Origin: Cydia pomonella
Taxonomy: Eukaryota > Arthropoda > Insecta > Lepidoptera > Tortricidae
Assembly (NCBI RefSeq): GCF_033807575.1
Contig: NC_084707.1
Span: 9,348,550-9,412,549, forward strand
Length of the DNA: 64,000 nucleotides
Reading direction: 5' to 3'
Shown: piece by piece, positions 10,031 through 22,165 of the stretch
How positions within the stretch are numbered: the first letter of the stretch is position 1
How the letters are laid out: every line of letters begins with the position of its first letter
The notes under the pieces: model-generated
Database searches by the model: none
Seen by the model: the letters and a program-made list of their open reading frames with translations, nothing else
Told to the model about the DNA's origin: nothing
Made by a program: the position numbers and the translations under genes

Positions 10031-12695
10031 GGCAGCTAGGTTTAATTGCTTAACTGCGAAGAAAACGAATCGTTTTAGCATATTAGTTTGTAAATATGAT
10101 ATCGCTTTCAATGTTCTTGTTATTTGTAAAGTTTATTGTACGACTGGGCAAGTTAGTATAAACTGTATATGAAGTAGGTTCATTCAATGTTGCATATCTA
10201 GGGTAAGTGACATTACCTTGAGTATATACCTAAGTTAGTGTCTCTTTTTGTACTGGAGAAGATTAAAAAATATATTAAAAGATTGGCGTTACATTTCCTT
10301 TTGGAAAAACTATCGGAATATACCTAGACTTATTTTGCGTAGTATACCTGTACCCTAAGTAATGTTTGTAACTTTGACAGACATTTATGAAATGATGTTA
10401 CCTGCATAACGCTATGCTTGATTATTATATTTGTATAGATTAACTATATACGAGAGAATGGCATGGTCTGAAACGTCCCTGCCCACTCTTAGACCTAAGT
10501 GTTAAGACAATCAAACATCGATTGTCTTACTGTAATTGCTATATGTATTAGTATCTATCTTTTTCGTTAGTTAAACAGTTAAGTGGCAAGCGGAGTACTT
10601 ATTTCTCCATACAAACGTACTCGACTGTTTCCTCCGTGTTTTTTGACCCTATAGCAATGATTTTTTGAACACAGATTAATATTACCAATATCTGTATCGG
10701 ACTGTTTTCCTTTTTCGATATTTTGTCGTTGTTTGTTTATGTAAGCGCTAGAGCCCTCCAAACGTTGCCTAAACGGCACAATTGAGTAGGACGAAACTTG
10801 GGGGATTTAACATGTGGATTCGCTTTTAAGAGCTTACCCCTCTGACGAAAACCTCGGGACTGACGTTATACAAATAGCCATACATTTGACGTGGCCCTAC
10901 TGCGCAAAAATCGTCAGACTTTTTTGTACAGAAAACTACAGACAGGCGTCTCCAGTTGTTAAATACTGGAAGGGACGCAAAGACAAGTGTGAAATTCAAA
11001 ACTAGCAACAGTTAACCAAAAAAAGCAAAACAGTCCAACACAGATAATTTCATTATCATTTAGATTTCAAAATTTCATTACGATTGGTTAAGTTTTGGAG
11101 TAGTAAACAGTCGAGTACGAAACTTCGATTTTTAAATTTTTTTACGCAGGATTTTTGATGGATGTACATTTACATAAAATTCACAAATCGGAAGAGGGGC
11201 TCAGCTCCCCTTTCCTCTTAAAGCTGACTACACCTTAGCTTCTTAAATATAACTTAATTTTCTCTTTTGTTTAGAGTCGCGTTGCCGATGTTCAATTTAT
11301 GAAGATTGCGTCGAGTGGAGCACGTATGGCTTTGTATGATTGATTCCACTTGATTGATTACTAAAACATGTAAGTAATATAATACGTGATGCTTTTCTCA
11401 TGCGTGTCGGTAATGCTTTCCAAATCTGATGGTCTTGATTGCTTTCGTTCGTTTGTATACTTATCACTTAACTTTATATGTGCACAGACGATATTCTTTA
11501 GCAGAAAATAAATAACAGTGTATACGGTATTGATTAGGTATTAAAGTAACTCCAATCACTAATGCATCAGTGCATCTGTGAGCTGTAGAACTCGGAAAGT
11601 CTTCGCCATTTTGAAAAAATTCAAAAAAATGTCCATATCGAACTTGCTTCCTAGAGGAGAACAAACGGAGACATTTCGCTCGCGCTAAGCACTTGCTTGA
11701 TCAATAAAAAAGTAAAAACATGTTGATATTGTGCCGGTATGATACTTCATATTTAATATTCCTTATAGGTTTTAATCTAATTAAGTGTCATCTGCTTGCA
11801 CATTATGGACGTGGGAAAGTAAATATTCTGTCTAGTACCTACTGTGTGTTGACATAACTTATCTTCGTGTCATTTAAGAGAACCAACCAACCACTTTGGA
11901 GGTATTTTATGTAACAATGTTGCCGACCGGCATTGCTTTCGTAGTTTTGCAAAATATGATACAAAAATAAGAGAGCTTTAAAATCTTTAATAAAGTACAT
12001 ATAAGGCATGTTATCAATATGTCAGTGACAAACCTGCGACATTTGGGCTTAACAGTAACTTATTTGACTTCTTTATAAGATAAATTTGGTACAGGTAGAT
12101 AATTTAAAAAAAACTTATAAACATGACGACATAGAAATAACGTGAAATAAATTGTTTTTGTAACTCCTTTCCTGTATAACCTTTCGTATGCCTATTAGTA
12201 GTCCCAGCCAGTTAATTCGGATTGTCATTTATAATTTTAAGGTTATTACTCGTAATTTAGTTTTGAAAAAGGCATACGAAGGGTTAAAACAAAGTTACAG
12301 TGTAAATATTTTTTTGTGCTACTACCAATTTTATTTTGTCAGAATTTCGAAGTTGGGTAATTTATATTCAGACGGGCACGGACTGAAATAGTAGTGTTTT
12401 AGTTGACTGAATTTATTGGTAGAATTAGTTTATTTCATACCAATTTCAAAATCCAGGGCCATTAATCAAACTAGGAATAATTAAATCCCTATTTATAGCT
12501 TTAAAACCTATTATAAAAATATATTTTAACCACTAATATTTCTAAGTAATGCATTGAAATCCAATTCAATTATCGTATACGTTCAAACCAAAATTATTTA
12601 GAACAAACATTAAACCCGATAACCTAAAGTCCGTTACGTTACTAATAATTATAATGCTAATGCTATATGAACATTTGTCTGCGAAGTTCGATTTT
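10031..12695. other. Long stretch without recognised genes
   Basis: AT-rich. The part at 10580-11010 is more even in composition and resembles interspersed repeat sequence, but I cannot match it inside the window. Small frames (for example 10814-11005 and 11464-11664) lack motifs. Confidence 0.4.
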
Positions 12696-12745
12696 CGCCA
12701 CAAGCCACTGGAATCTTTGTCGTTCGAATCCAGTGGCTTGCGGCG
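12696..12745. repeat. Imperfect hairpin, ~18-bp arms
   Basis: CGCCACAAGCCACTGGAAT pairs with the block ending CCAGTGGCTTGCGGCG across a 13-14-nt loop. It may be a remnant of a small palindromic element. Confidence 0.5.
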
Positions 12746-13242
12746 GATTTCAATAAATTTGTCTCCTGTATTTGACCCCATATGGGGTGACTTGGCTGTT
12801 GAACTTGTTTTCATATCTATCGAACACGGCGTAAATGCAGTCCAATTGTCTTAGAGAAATAGCAGGGAATAAGGAAGATCAAGATAACAAATTAAGGTCG
12901 TTAACACGGGATCGGTATTTATGAAAAGACAGCAAAAATATTACAATATTTTTACAATAAGCTTCAGGTTATCATTAGGCAGTTGAGGGTGATACGAGTA
13001 GGTATGTGCCCGGATGATATGGTTATTATTCGAGTACTGCGATATTATTATTTAAATGTGTTTGGCAATTTTTTTGGATAATGTAAACAATTGGCGATAC
13101 TATTATCACTTAATTACATTTTAAACTTATTTGGCTAAGTAGTTTATGATCGGGAAATTTGTACCGTTGTTAAATATGGTCTTTAGAGAATTAGGAACTA
13201 TATCGGTTGTCACTGGATACCTATACGTCTTTAGGGTTTTGT
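12746..13242. other. No feature recognised
   Basis: AT-rich; nothing that can be supported. Confidence 0.4.
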
Positions 13243-13364
13243 ACAGTCAAAGTGTAAAAATATGGATGCATACAATTTACCCTAACATACCTAAAACCCT
13301 TAGTTCTTAATTCACCGACATAAGATTTATGGGACAAATTTTTGAGTACGCTTCCCTCATCGGA
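13243..13364 (+). mobile_element. Half of a GTACAGTCAA-type MITE
   Basis: GTACAGTCAAAGTGTAAAAA at the left, and further on GGACAAATTTTTGAGTACGC, parallel the MITE at 17773-17914 (GTACAGTCAAGTGCAAAAAT and GGACATATTTTTGAGTAAG). The right terminus is lost where the 57-bp tandem duplication begins. Confidence 0.5.
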
Positions 13365-13478
13365 TCAAAGTGCTGTGTGTCGTTCGTTACTGACAGCTCA
13401 AGCATTGATGAACGTGAACTGTCAAAGTGCTGTGTGTCGTTCGTTACTGACAGCTCAAGCATTGATGAACGTAAACTG
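13365..13478. repeat. 57-bp tandem duplication
   Basis: Units 13365-13421 and 13422-13478 are identical except for one base (GTGAACTG versus GTAAACTG). 57 is a multiple of three, so overlapping frames stay open, but no protein family is recognised. The near identity implies a recent event. Confidence 0.9.
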
Positions 13479-14006
13479 TGTACCGCCTACCAGTGGAATA
13501 TGTTGTTTGAAAGTGACGAGTTTTCCATAACGAGGTTGGGATGTCGCATGCAAATATTGTCAGGAAGCTAAAAGTCAAATCATATCACAGTATGTAAGTA
13601 TTTTAAAAGTAAAACCTTGTTATGATTAACATACCAATATGAAACATCATCTTTGTATTTAATGCAAATCACGTTTTTTAATATATGGATTCTTTCTATT
13701 TTCCCATTTTTCTTAGTAAACAACGCGTCAAAATAAACATAACGTCTAATATTAAGCATTGCAAAGATATTTCAACATGCACTCCTTCACTTTGTCCTCT
13801 ACTACTTACGGGATTTAACTAGGCGACCCAGGGGTGACAGGGGGTCAGGGATGACAGGTCATGTATTAATATTATATAGGATATGTTAGGGCTCCAGGGA
13901 CACGATGGCCCAGAGTAGGCCAGTCTATGGGAAGCAGCAATGCGATGAAATGAGATAGCAGTATCACTTGCTCCCCCGGGCCAGTGGGATAGTGCATGCA
14001 AGTGGC
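13479..14006. other. No gene recognised
   Basis: Mixed sequence; 13820-14006 is GC-richer and runs into the foldback element. The 60-codon frame at 13819-14001 has no motif. Confidence 0.35.
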
Positions 14007-14747
14007 CCTAAGCGCCATTTGCACCATTCCACTAACCCGGGTTTTTTTATTTTATTAAAGGTAAGCATTTGACCACAATCTCACCTGATGGAAAGTGCCG
14101 ATGCAGTCAAGGATGGAACATGCTTACCTAAAAGATGTCTATTCACTCTCGATTTAAAAAGGTCATAACTTGGACCTTGGAATAGATTTGCAGGAAGTGA
14201 ATTGAATTGCAGGAAGTTAACCGATTAAACCTGGATTTACCATGGTTACCAGTAAAATTTGACACTGGGTTAACGGTTTAACCGCAAGTTAGTGGGATGG
14301 TGCGGGTTATTCCCACTAGTTACCACCAAGTTGTTATCAGTGATAACTACTGGGATTTATTTTCCCACCTTTTACCAGTGGTACCAAACCAAGTTGGTGG
14401 TAACTACTGGGATTTTTTTCCCAGTAGGTAGTTACCACCAAAATTTGGTTAGAGTTCAATACTAATAAAACAATAGAAATAGTATAGTATAACTATAGAG
14501 TGCTTTAATAAATAATTATAAGTCGATTAGTGTTTCAGTAAACTGCCTAACCTAACCTAACCAAACCGAGTTGGTGGTTACTAGTGGGAATATATTTTCC
14601 CAGTAGTTACCAGTGGTAAAAGGTGGGAAAAAAATTCCCAGTAGTTACCAGTGGTAAAAGGTGGGAAAAAAATTCCCAGTAGTTACCATTGGTAAGAACT
14701 TGGTGGTAACTAGTGGGAATAACCCGATGGTGCAAGTAGCGCTAAGC
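14007..14747. mobile_element. Foldback element with 38-bp tandem units
   Basis: Ends are inverted: CTAAGCGCCATTTGCACCAT at the left and the complement of CTTAGCGCTACTTGCACCAT at the right. Inside, the motif GTAGTTACCAGTGGTAAAAG (with GGTGGGAAAAAAATTCCCA) occurs as tandem ~38-bp units at 14599-14690 and in inverted orientation at 14330-14440, so the whole folds on itself. A LINE 3' end has inserted near the left end (14043-14165). The spacer holds three CCTAA units at about 14549-14566. No transposase is encoded. Confidence 0.6.
14043..14165 (-). pseudogene. LINE 3' end (same family as 3269-4095)
   Basis: TTTGACCACAATCTCACCTG and the following UTR match the block at 3302-3345. Upstream on the minus strand about 15 codons remain (FKSRVNRHLLGKHVP), parallel to FKARVNRYLIGKRAP in the larger copy. 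A T-rich run at 14042-14055 marks the tail. The insertion interrupts the foldback element. Confidence 0.65.
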
Positions 14748-16538
14748 AGTTGCTACCCCAACCTAGAGCTTGCGCATGAGCGCGCTCCAGTGCGAGATGT
14801 TGCCGTGGCTACAACCCGAAGCGAGCGCCCTTGAGTCAGCCGCAATGTTTATTCGACTGTCGTCTAGCACTTACCGCCGACGTCGATATTGGCTATTTTT
14901 GCGCGATACAACATGTGAAGTAACATCCACTTTGAAAAATTTAAAGCCACTTAATTTTTACGCCTACCAGATATTATTACAACTATAATTTTTATTGGAG
15001 TTCATGCTAGTGTCTTATACTTACAATTTTAGCAACTTTATATCTTGTCTGAGATTAAACCTCATTTTTTTTTATATATACTTGTGACACTTATGTGTGA
15101 TCACTGTTGAACATAAATCTTGATGAGCTAACATGAATAATTGTACTATGACAATTGCAAGCGGAAGTATCCTTTTTGAGTATAAAACATCTTTGCATCT
15201 AGAAAGAAATTGAAGCAAGAGCTATTTTTATGGTTACATTAGTCCATTAGATTAATTACACCACCTAAATATTTGCTCAGATAGATAACCCACACTTTTG
15301 GCTATTTCATATTTTATCTATATAGATTGTCTAAATTAGCTAACATGAAAATAGATAAGTAGCTCTTGTGATATCTATCAAAAACTTTATTCCATCAGAT
15401 TAAGGGCTGAATTGGTTTGTTGATATAAGGTTCTGTTGAGAATAGTTGGTAAATGTGATATGATGAAAGGTGAATATTTCATTTTTCTTTTATTCCCATG
15501 TAAAATTAAGTAAGAGGCCTTAAGAGCCCAACCCTTACGTTCCTACGCTGTCACCAAGGGTGCCCTAAAACTACTTGTAGTCAGATTGTCTTGGGCAATC
15601 CAAGAAAGCTGGATATATAACCCTAAAGATGAACGTTCACTTATACCAATTTATTTAAATGTAGGTCTAGAAACAAAGAAGGCCGAGTGCACATTGAATC
15701 GTAGCTTAACCTTAATATATCTTATCAATCAATAGGTATAATTGGTTATTGGTTTCATGGTTAAATCTTAGACACCTATAATCTGGCTATGATTAAAGTT
15801 GTCGATTTCCTCATCGAGTGTGTCGTACATTTTCTTGTAAATAACAATAAGGTAAGATATATGGTCGTTTTCTCAATACCCGGGTCTGTTTGTTACCGTC
15901 TATAAATCAAATTGACCTCGAGGTCGAAATAATTCAATACCTCTCTCTTTGAAAAATTATCTTGTTAACGCCCTGGTAAGTTTTGATACCTGGCTTTTTC
16001 GTATAAATCAACTGAATTGGTTTTAATTGTATATTTTAAAACATGCGACGGCTGCTCGCGTCCACCGTTAAGTAATCAATCATTATAGATTAAACTATCA
16101 TCGTCGGGGCTATCCATAAACAAATTTAACTTTTAATGTCTTTTGGATAACTAATTCATTGCCGGGTGCTATTTCTAAGCTAGTGTATTTCATTACACAA
16201 GCTTATCAACACAAGTTATTTATTACATAAAAAAAGAAAGTTCCAACTGTTTTATTGAACAACTTTACATTAGATTATAGCTTAAGAGTCCTTATTCCTA
16301 CAGGCGAGCGTATTTTGTAAAATGCTTCCTTTTTCATTCAAGATTACGACGTAACTATTAGTATTTATTAAAAACTGGTAACGTACTTAAATAATCGTTT
16401 CCTAAACTAGCGGCTCCAACAGTTCAAATTTTCATTTTCTCTTTTAAACCTCTTTTTTTAATGAGTTTTTTTGGGAGTCTTTTCCAAATTTTGCAGTGAG
16501 ATGTGGCGCTTCGGTTCTCAATTTTGCTGTAAACAAGA
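14748..16538. other. Long stretch without recognised genes
   Basis: 14760-14900 is GC-richer with a 72-codon plus frame lacking known motifs. The remainder is AT-rich and unremarkable. Confidence 0.4.
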
Positions 16539-17339
16539 ATCATTTGCAGTGCCGGATTAACCATTAAGCAAAATAAGCACTTGCTTAGGGCACCACGTCT
16601 AGGGGGGCACCAAAATCGTTGGCAAAAAAAAACGGGTAGTTTGTACATGAACCTGCGTGCGTCGTGTACAGGGTACGTAAGCGCGTCTCCAACGCAGGCC
16701 TTTGCCCCTACTAGGATTCCCAACCCATCAGGCTTGCAATATGCTGATTTTTTTCTCATACTTTACCCATTGGTTCGTGGTTGATTTTTGATTTCCAGCA
16801 ATCAGCAAATCTGTCAGCATTACCTGTCTATCTGTCAACGTAGAGCTCAGTTTTAGAAAGCTATTTGTATTCAACCCCTCGTGGAGCTTGTTCTTCTGCC
16901 TTCTCAGTGTCGAATTTGATAGTAGATCTACATTTTTGTCTTAATTTATAATTATGTTGTGTCCGAATTTCGCTCTCTTGCAACTCGGCTTTCGGCTTCG
17001 CACCGAAGTCTTAACAGATTTTCGAGGATCGGAATTTGTCACTCATACTGCCCGAGCTCTTGCACGCCAGATTGGTTTGCGACGTATTGCACACGGCCAA
17101 GCTGCAGAGCCGCGATCGTGCGAACTAATTGTCAAAGTTTTATGATAAAAAAACTGATGACGGAATCAAAGGCTAAAGTGCAGGTTCGGGGCCCCACGAA
17201 GGTCGAAAACCAAAAGCATACGGTTTTATTTGAACCAAAAGTTTCCTTTAGCAGAATTAATCTTTGTTTTCCTAAGATGTAATTAAAAGTGATTCCACCC
17301 AGATTTTTGATTTAGGTTTATTTCAGCTTCGGCGAAGTC

Positions 17340-17620
17340 GGTCAGTCGGAGGTCAATAACTGTTTAAGTTTAGGTTCTAAGTTACGTTTCGTATCATTTT
17401 CGACAAAATCTAAAATGTAGATCATACCAAATTTCATTTAAATAGGTGCAGCGGTTATTGATTCCCCACATAAACTTCCACCCTCCTTTACACATCCTTA
17501 GCGATGATTTTTTAGATTAAAACTCTCCTATGTCCTTTCTGGGGACTAAACTAATTATCTCTATACCAAATTTCAACTAAATTGGTTCAGCGGTTGAAGC
17601 GGGAAGAAGAATATTAAAAA
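17340..17620 (+). repeat. Interspersed repeat inside the hAT-type element
   Basis: Phrases such as CCAAATTTCATTTAAATAGG and TTTCAACTAAATTGGTTCAG, with GCGGTTGAAGCGGGAAGA, are typical of widespread lepidopteran repeats with alternating TTTCA(A/T) blocks. Related text occurs at 29815-30175 and 38690-39075. Class unknown. Confidence 0.4.
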
Positions 17621-17772
17621 AAAAATGAAAATTTTACGTTTCTACTTCGGAATGGTGTCAATGTGATACTACACTCGTAAATGTTTTTGGCATTCCCGAT
17701 TTATACGAAAACGATACCAAACATAGCCTACTAGCTTAACTGATGTAGATATCAAAGATCCTCCTCTAAAAA

Positions 17773-17914
17773 TGTACAGTCAAGTGCAAAAATATGTATC
17801 GAAAGAATCGTCTCATAAATATGGTACTACGCTCTTATTACACTGGAATAAGATGCTATAGGACATATTTTTGAGTAAGATGTGTACACCCATATTTTTA
17901 CATTTGACTGTACA
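17773..17914. mobile_element. MITE (TGTACAGTCAAGTG), nested
   Basis: Left terminus TGTACAGTCAAGTGCAAAAA and right terminus TTTTTACATTTGACTGTACA are inverted with few differences, about 30 bp each. It lies within the hAT-type element and therefore inserted after it. A half copy is at 13243. Confidence 0.75.
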
Positions 17915-19277
17915 CTACAAAACTTGGTGGCTTCATTTCTTAACTAAATCAACCCTTGGGTCTTAACTCCTAGGGGCCAATCCTGCCAAAGGAAATCTTC
18001 GGTTCGAAACGCCTATTTAATCAGCTGCAACTAACTCTAATCAAGTGCCCTTCTGAGCGAGGCCAAATGCCGAGCAGCAGGAGAACCATGATCACATTGG
18101 TTCGATTTCGTTAGGTCTTATTCATACTCGGCTTTTTACTTTATGCAAAAGTTGCTCTTAAGCTTCACATAAACTTGGCCAATTGTCCAAATCCAGGCTT
18201 TCGTTTCTCGCGGCTGGGCATTATGCCTTGTTTACAATTCGCCATTGATTTTTTTTATAGCGCGCCGCCATCAGACCCTCCGGGCGTCTAAACTTATGAG
18301 GACCTCAGCCTTCGGCCTCATTCACACAATTTGTCAATTCCAAGTTCTGCTTTCTTGCAGCGTGGCCTTTGGCCTCATACGTGCCGATCCGACCGCGCTT
18401 TCAGCCTTATGAAGAGCTCAGCTTTCGACTTAGTTTTTTAAGACACTTGGCCATAGATTCTTGCCAGAGCTCGGCCCTGCTGAAGCTCGACCTTTGGCCT
18501 CACATGAATGCGCTTCTCAGAAAAGCACTCTTTTCAACCCTGTGTGGAGCTCGGCCTTAGTCCTCGCTTAAACTGGATATTTTTTTCAGTCAGTTACAAA
18601 ACCCAGCTCTCTCGCAACTCCGCCTTTAGGTCTTGCTCGGAAGCGCCAAGTGGGCACTCCGGATCTTCAACCTTATAAAGAGCATGGCCGTTGGATTCGT
18701 TTTTTGACTATTACCACCATTGGTTTAATTCCAAGCACTGCTATCCTGCAGTTCGGCCTTCGGCCTCGCACGATTGCCCGCCACGGTAGAAACAACTGAG
18801 GGTCAACCGCGAACCACGTTCGACGTGTTGTCTCCCTGTCGCACGTACGAATTTACAATTGCCTCTGGGCCTCAGTCCTTATGTAACTTTCGGATTACTA
18901 CTTCTAGGGTTTATTTGTGAAGTGAACCAAAGCAGGTTTTAACCACATAGTTAGCCGGAAAGGCAAATACACAATCATAGTTATAGGTAATTTCAGTCAT
19001 TTAGTTCACGCATGCTTTGATAAAGGTGACATTAGGATGGCGACTGCACCAGCATTACTGTTGCAACCTTACTGCTGCAGCACTGTCAATTTCCTTGATA
19101 AAATAAGTAATGGATTGAAAATACAAATTGCAGCAGTAATGCGACCATGAACGTCACTTAGTTTACCAAAAAAAATCAATGTTGTCAATGTAATCTGGAT
19201 GAGCCTCGGCAGAGGGGGCACCAAGATCTAGAAATGCTTAGGGCATCAAAATTTCTTAATCCGGCACTGATCATTTG

Positions 19278-19775
19278 GTACATGAATGACTACAATTTGA
19301 TTCAACATATCTAGTACGAGGGGCTGGAATGATTAACAATCGAAGATTCATTTGAAAAAACTGATAAAATACCTTCCGAGTTTTCTTCATTTTTTTGGCG
19401 AAAACAGGGTTTTATTATATTTTTTTTCCGCAAATTGTACGCATATTTTGCTTTAAAAATAATATTATAGCAAACTGTAACTCTATGTTAACCTATAAAA
19501 AAAAATCATAACTATGGGACCTACATTGCCGTAAATTTATATTTTTTTAAAACACGTATAAATCACGCAGCAGCGACGCCCCGCTCTCAGTCTCAGTCCG
19601 CGCGGAACGCGCTTAGAGGACGGACCTGTGCTCGATTGTCAGGCATTCGTTGCGATCGTAATCAGCTACGGAGTTCCGAGAAGTGCTATATACTGCGATT
19701 AGAAAATCTTAATAAAAGTTCATTTTTTACACTATGCTTAACAGACTCTCGCTTATTGATGGATTTTCAGTGGTC
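19278..19775. other. No gene recognised
   Basis: AT-rich with a GC-rich patch at 19565-19640. The 104-codon plus frame at 19636-19950 runs into repeat sequence and has no known motif. Confidence 0.4.
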
Positions 19776-19985
19776 CTTTTTTTTATACTACGTCGGTGGC
19801 AAACAAGCTTACGGCTTAAGCTTATCCGTAGCCTATGTACGCCTGCAACTCCAGAGGAGTTACATGCGCGTTGCCGACTCTAACCCCCTCCCGCCCCTCG
19901 TTGAGCTCTGGCAACCTTACTCACCGGCAGGAACACAACACTATGAGTAGGGTCTAGTGTTATTTGGCTGCGATTTTCTGACAAA
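19776..19985 (-). repeat. LINE-type 3' end, reverse copy
   Basis: TACTACGTCGGTGGCAAACA after a T-run, then a decayed CCGTAGCC block and CGCCTGCAACTCCAGAGG, are the complement of the repeat at 1986-2078. It continues through GAGCTCTGGCAACC to TAGTGTTATTTGGCTGCG. The foldback satellite element starts directly afterwards. Confidence 0.6.
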
Positions 19986-20040
19986 CGCATTTTTACTTGA
20001 AATGACGTTAGGGTTTGCATTTGCATTATTATTTTTGACC

Positions 20041-21430
20041 CGGATGAAGTCCAAGTTCTCATGATGGAGTCAGGAGTTGGTCACCAGAACTCCTAATCTA
20101 CTCATTATAATCCCATCGTGTTTGGGCTCAAAAGATTTGCCCTGACGACACCATCGATCTAGATGAGGTCCAGGGTCTCATGATGGAGTCAGGAGTTGGT
20201 CACCAGGACTCTTAATCTACTTATCATAACGCCATCGTGTTTGGGCTCAATAGATTTGCCCTGACGAGCACCATCAATCTAGATAAAGTCCAGGGTCTCA
20301 TGATGGAGTCAGGAGTTGGTCACTAGAACTCCTAATCTACTCATTATAATACCATCGTGTTTTGGCTCAAAAGATTTGCCCTGACGAGCACCATAGATCT
20401 AGATGAGGCCCAGGGTCTCATGATGGAGTCAGGAGTTGGTCACCAGAACTCCTAATCTACTCATCATAACTCCATCGTGTTTGGGCTCAATAGATTTGCC
20501 CTGACGAACACCATCGACCTAGATGAGGTCCAGGGTCTCATGATGGAGTCAGGAGTTGGTCACCAGAACTCCTAATCTACTCATCATAACTCCATCGTGT
20601 TTGGGCTCAATAGATTTGCCCTGATGAACACCATCGATCTAGATGAGGTCCAGGGTCTCATGATGGAGTCAGGAGTTGGTCACCAGAACTCCTAAACTAC
20701 TCATCATAACCTCATCGTGTTTGGGCTCAATAGATTTGCCCTGACGAGCATCATCAATCTAGATAAAGTCCAGGGTCTCATGATGGAGTCAGGAGTTGGT
20801 CACTAGAACTCCTAATCTACTCATTATAATTCCAACGTGTTTGGGCTCATGAGATTTGCCATGACGAGCACCATCGACCTAGATGAGGTCCAGGGTCTCA
20901 TGATGGAGTCAGGAGTTGGTCACCAGAACTCCTAAACTACTCATCATAACCTCATCGTGTTTGGGCTCAATAGATTTGCCCTGACGAGCATCATCAATCT
21001 AGATAAAGTCCAGGGTCTCATGATGGAGTCAGGAGTTGGTCACTAGAACTCCTAATCTACTCATTATAATTCCAACGTGTTTGGGCTCATGAGATTTGCC
21101 ATGACGAGTACCATCGACCTAGATGAGGTCCAGGGTCTCATGATGGAGTCAGGAGTTGGTCACCAGAACTCCTAATCTACTCATCATAACTCCATCGTGT
21201 TTGGGCTCAATAGAGTTGCCCTGACGAGCACCATCAATCTAGATCAGGTCCAGGGTCTCATGATGGACTCAGGAGTTGGTCACCAGAACTCCTAGTCTAT
21301 TCATCATAACTCCATCGTGTTTGGGCTCAAAAGATTTGCCCTGACGAGTACCATCGATCTAGATTAAGTCGAGGGTCTCATGATGGACTCAGGAGTTGGT
21401 CACCAGAACTCCTAATCTATTCATCATAAT
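20041..21430 (+). repeat. 120-bp satellite array, direct arm
   Basis: Eleven full units and one partial unit with exact 120-bp spacing (starts 20041, 20161, 20281 ... 21361; the first is 1 bp shorter at its start). The core CAGGGTCTCATGATGGAGTC followed by AGGAGTTGGTCAC is nearly invariant. The pair 20641-20880 is repeated at 20881-21120 with one difference in 240 bp, so a two-unit higher-order repeat exists. Confidence 0.95.
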
Positions 21431-21436
21431 GGTAAT

Positions 21437-22165
21437 TTGATGGTGCTTGTCGGGGTAAATCTATTGAGCCCAAACACGATGGAGTTATGATAAATAGATT
21501 AGGAATTATGGTGACCAACTCCTGACTCCATCATGAGACCCTGGACTTCATCTAGATCGATGGTACTCGTCAGGGCAAATCTTTTGAGCCCAAACACGAT
21601 GGAATTATAATGAGTAGATTAGGAGTTCTGGTGACCAACTCCTGACTCCATCATGAGACCCTGAACATCATCTAGATTGATGGTGCTCGTGAGGGCAAAT
21701 CTATTGAGCCCAAACTCGATGGAGTTATGATGAGTAGATTAGGAGTTCTGGGGAGTTCTGGTGACCAACTCCTGACTCCGTCATGAGACCCTGGACCTCA
21801 TCTAGATCGATGGTGTTCGTCAGGGCAAATCTTTTGAGCCCAAACACGATGGAATTATAATGAGTAGATTAGGAGTTCTAGTGACCTACTCCTGACTCCA
21901 TCATGAGACCCTGGACTTCATCTAGATTGATGGTGCTCATCAGGGTAAATCTATTGAGCCCAAACTCGATGGAGTTATGATGAGTAGATTAGGAGTTCTG
22001 GGGAGTTCTGGTGACCAACTCCTGACTCCGTCATGAGACCCTGGACCTCATCTAGATCGATGGTGTTCGTCAGGGCAAATCTTTTGAGCCCAAGCACGAT
22101 GGAATTATAATGAGTAGATTAGGAGTTCTGGTAACCAACTCCTGACTCCATCATAAGAACCTGGA
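21437..22165 (-). repeat. 120/132-bp satellite array, inverted arm
   Basis: About six units in reverse orientation. Two units (beginning 21673 and 21925) carry a 12-bp internal duplication (GGAGTTCTGG repeated) and are 132 bp long. They alternate with 120-bp units, giving a 252-bp higher-order period that is different from the 240-bp one in the direct arm. Confidence 0.9.

Larger units (their letters stand above)
16547..19269. mobile_element. 2.7-kb hAT-type non-autonomous element
   Basis: Terminal inverted repeats CAGTGCCGGATTAA (left, 16547) and TTAATCCGGCACTG (right, ending 19269), with further inverted similarity inside (GCACTTGCTTAGGGCACCA against its diverged complement). The element is flanked by the exact 8-bp duplication ATCATTTG at 16539-16546 and 19270-19277. 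An 8-bp duplication with CA(G)NG termini is diagnostic of the hAT superfamily (family knowledge). No transposase-length frame exists. The interior, especially 18300-18800, repeats a degenerate (G)GCCTTCGGCCTC(G) motif roughly every 55-75 bp, with some copies inverted (18055). A MITE has inserted at 17773-17914. Confidence 0.85.

Noticed and set aside
10579..11005. Frames on both strands in a compositionally even stretch
   Set aside because: Feels like repeat sequence, but no second copy in the window and no protein motif; not called.
14547..14571. Interstitial telomere as a feature
   Set aside because: Only three CCTAA units in a spacer; kept as a remark, not annotated as telomeric.
20041..22165. 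Regularly spaced repeats that might suggest a CRISPR array
   Set aside because: The repeats are contiguous 120-bp units without unique spacers, inverted in the second half, in eukaryotic sequence.
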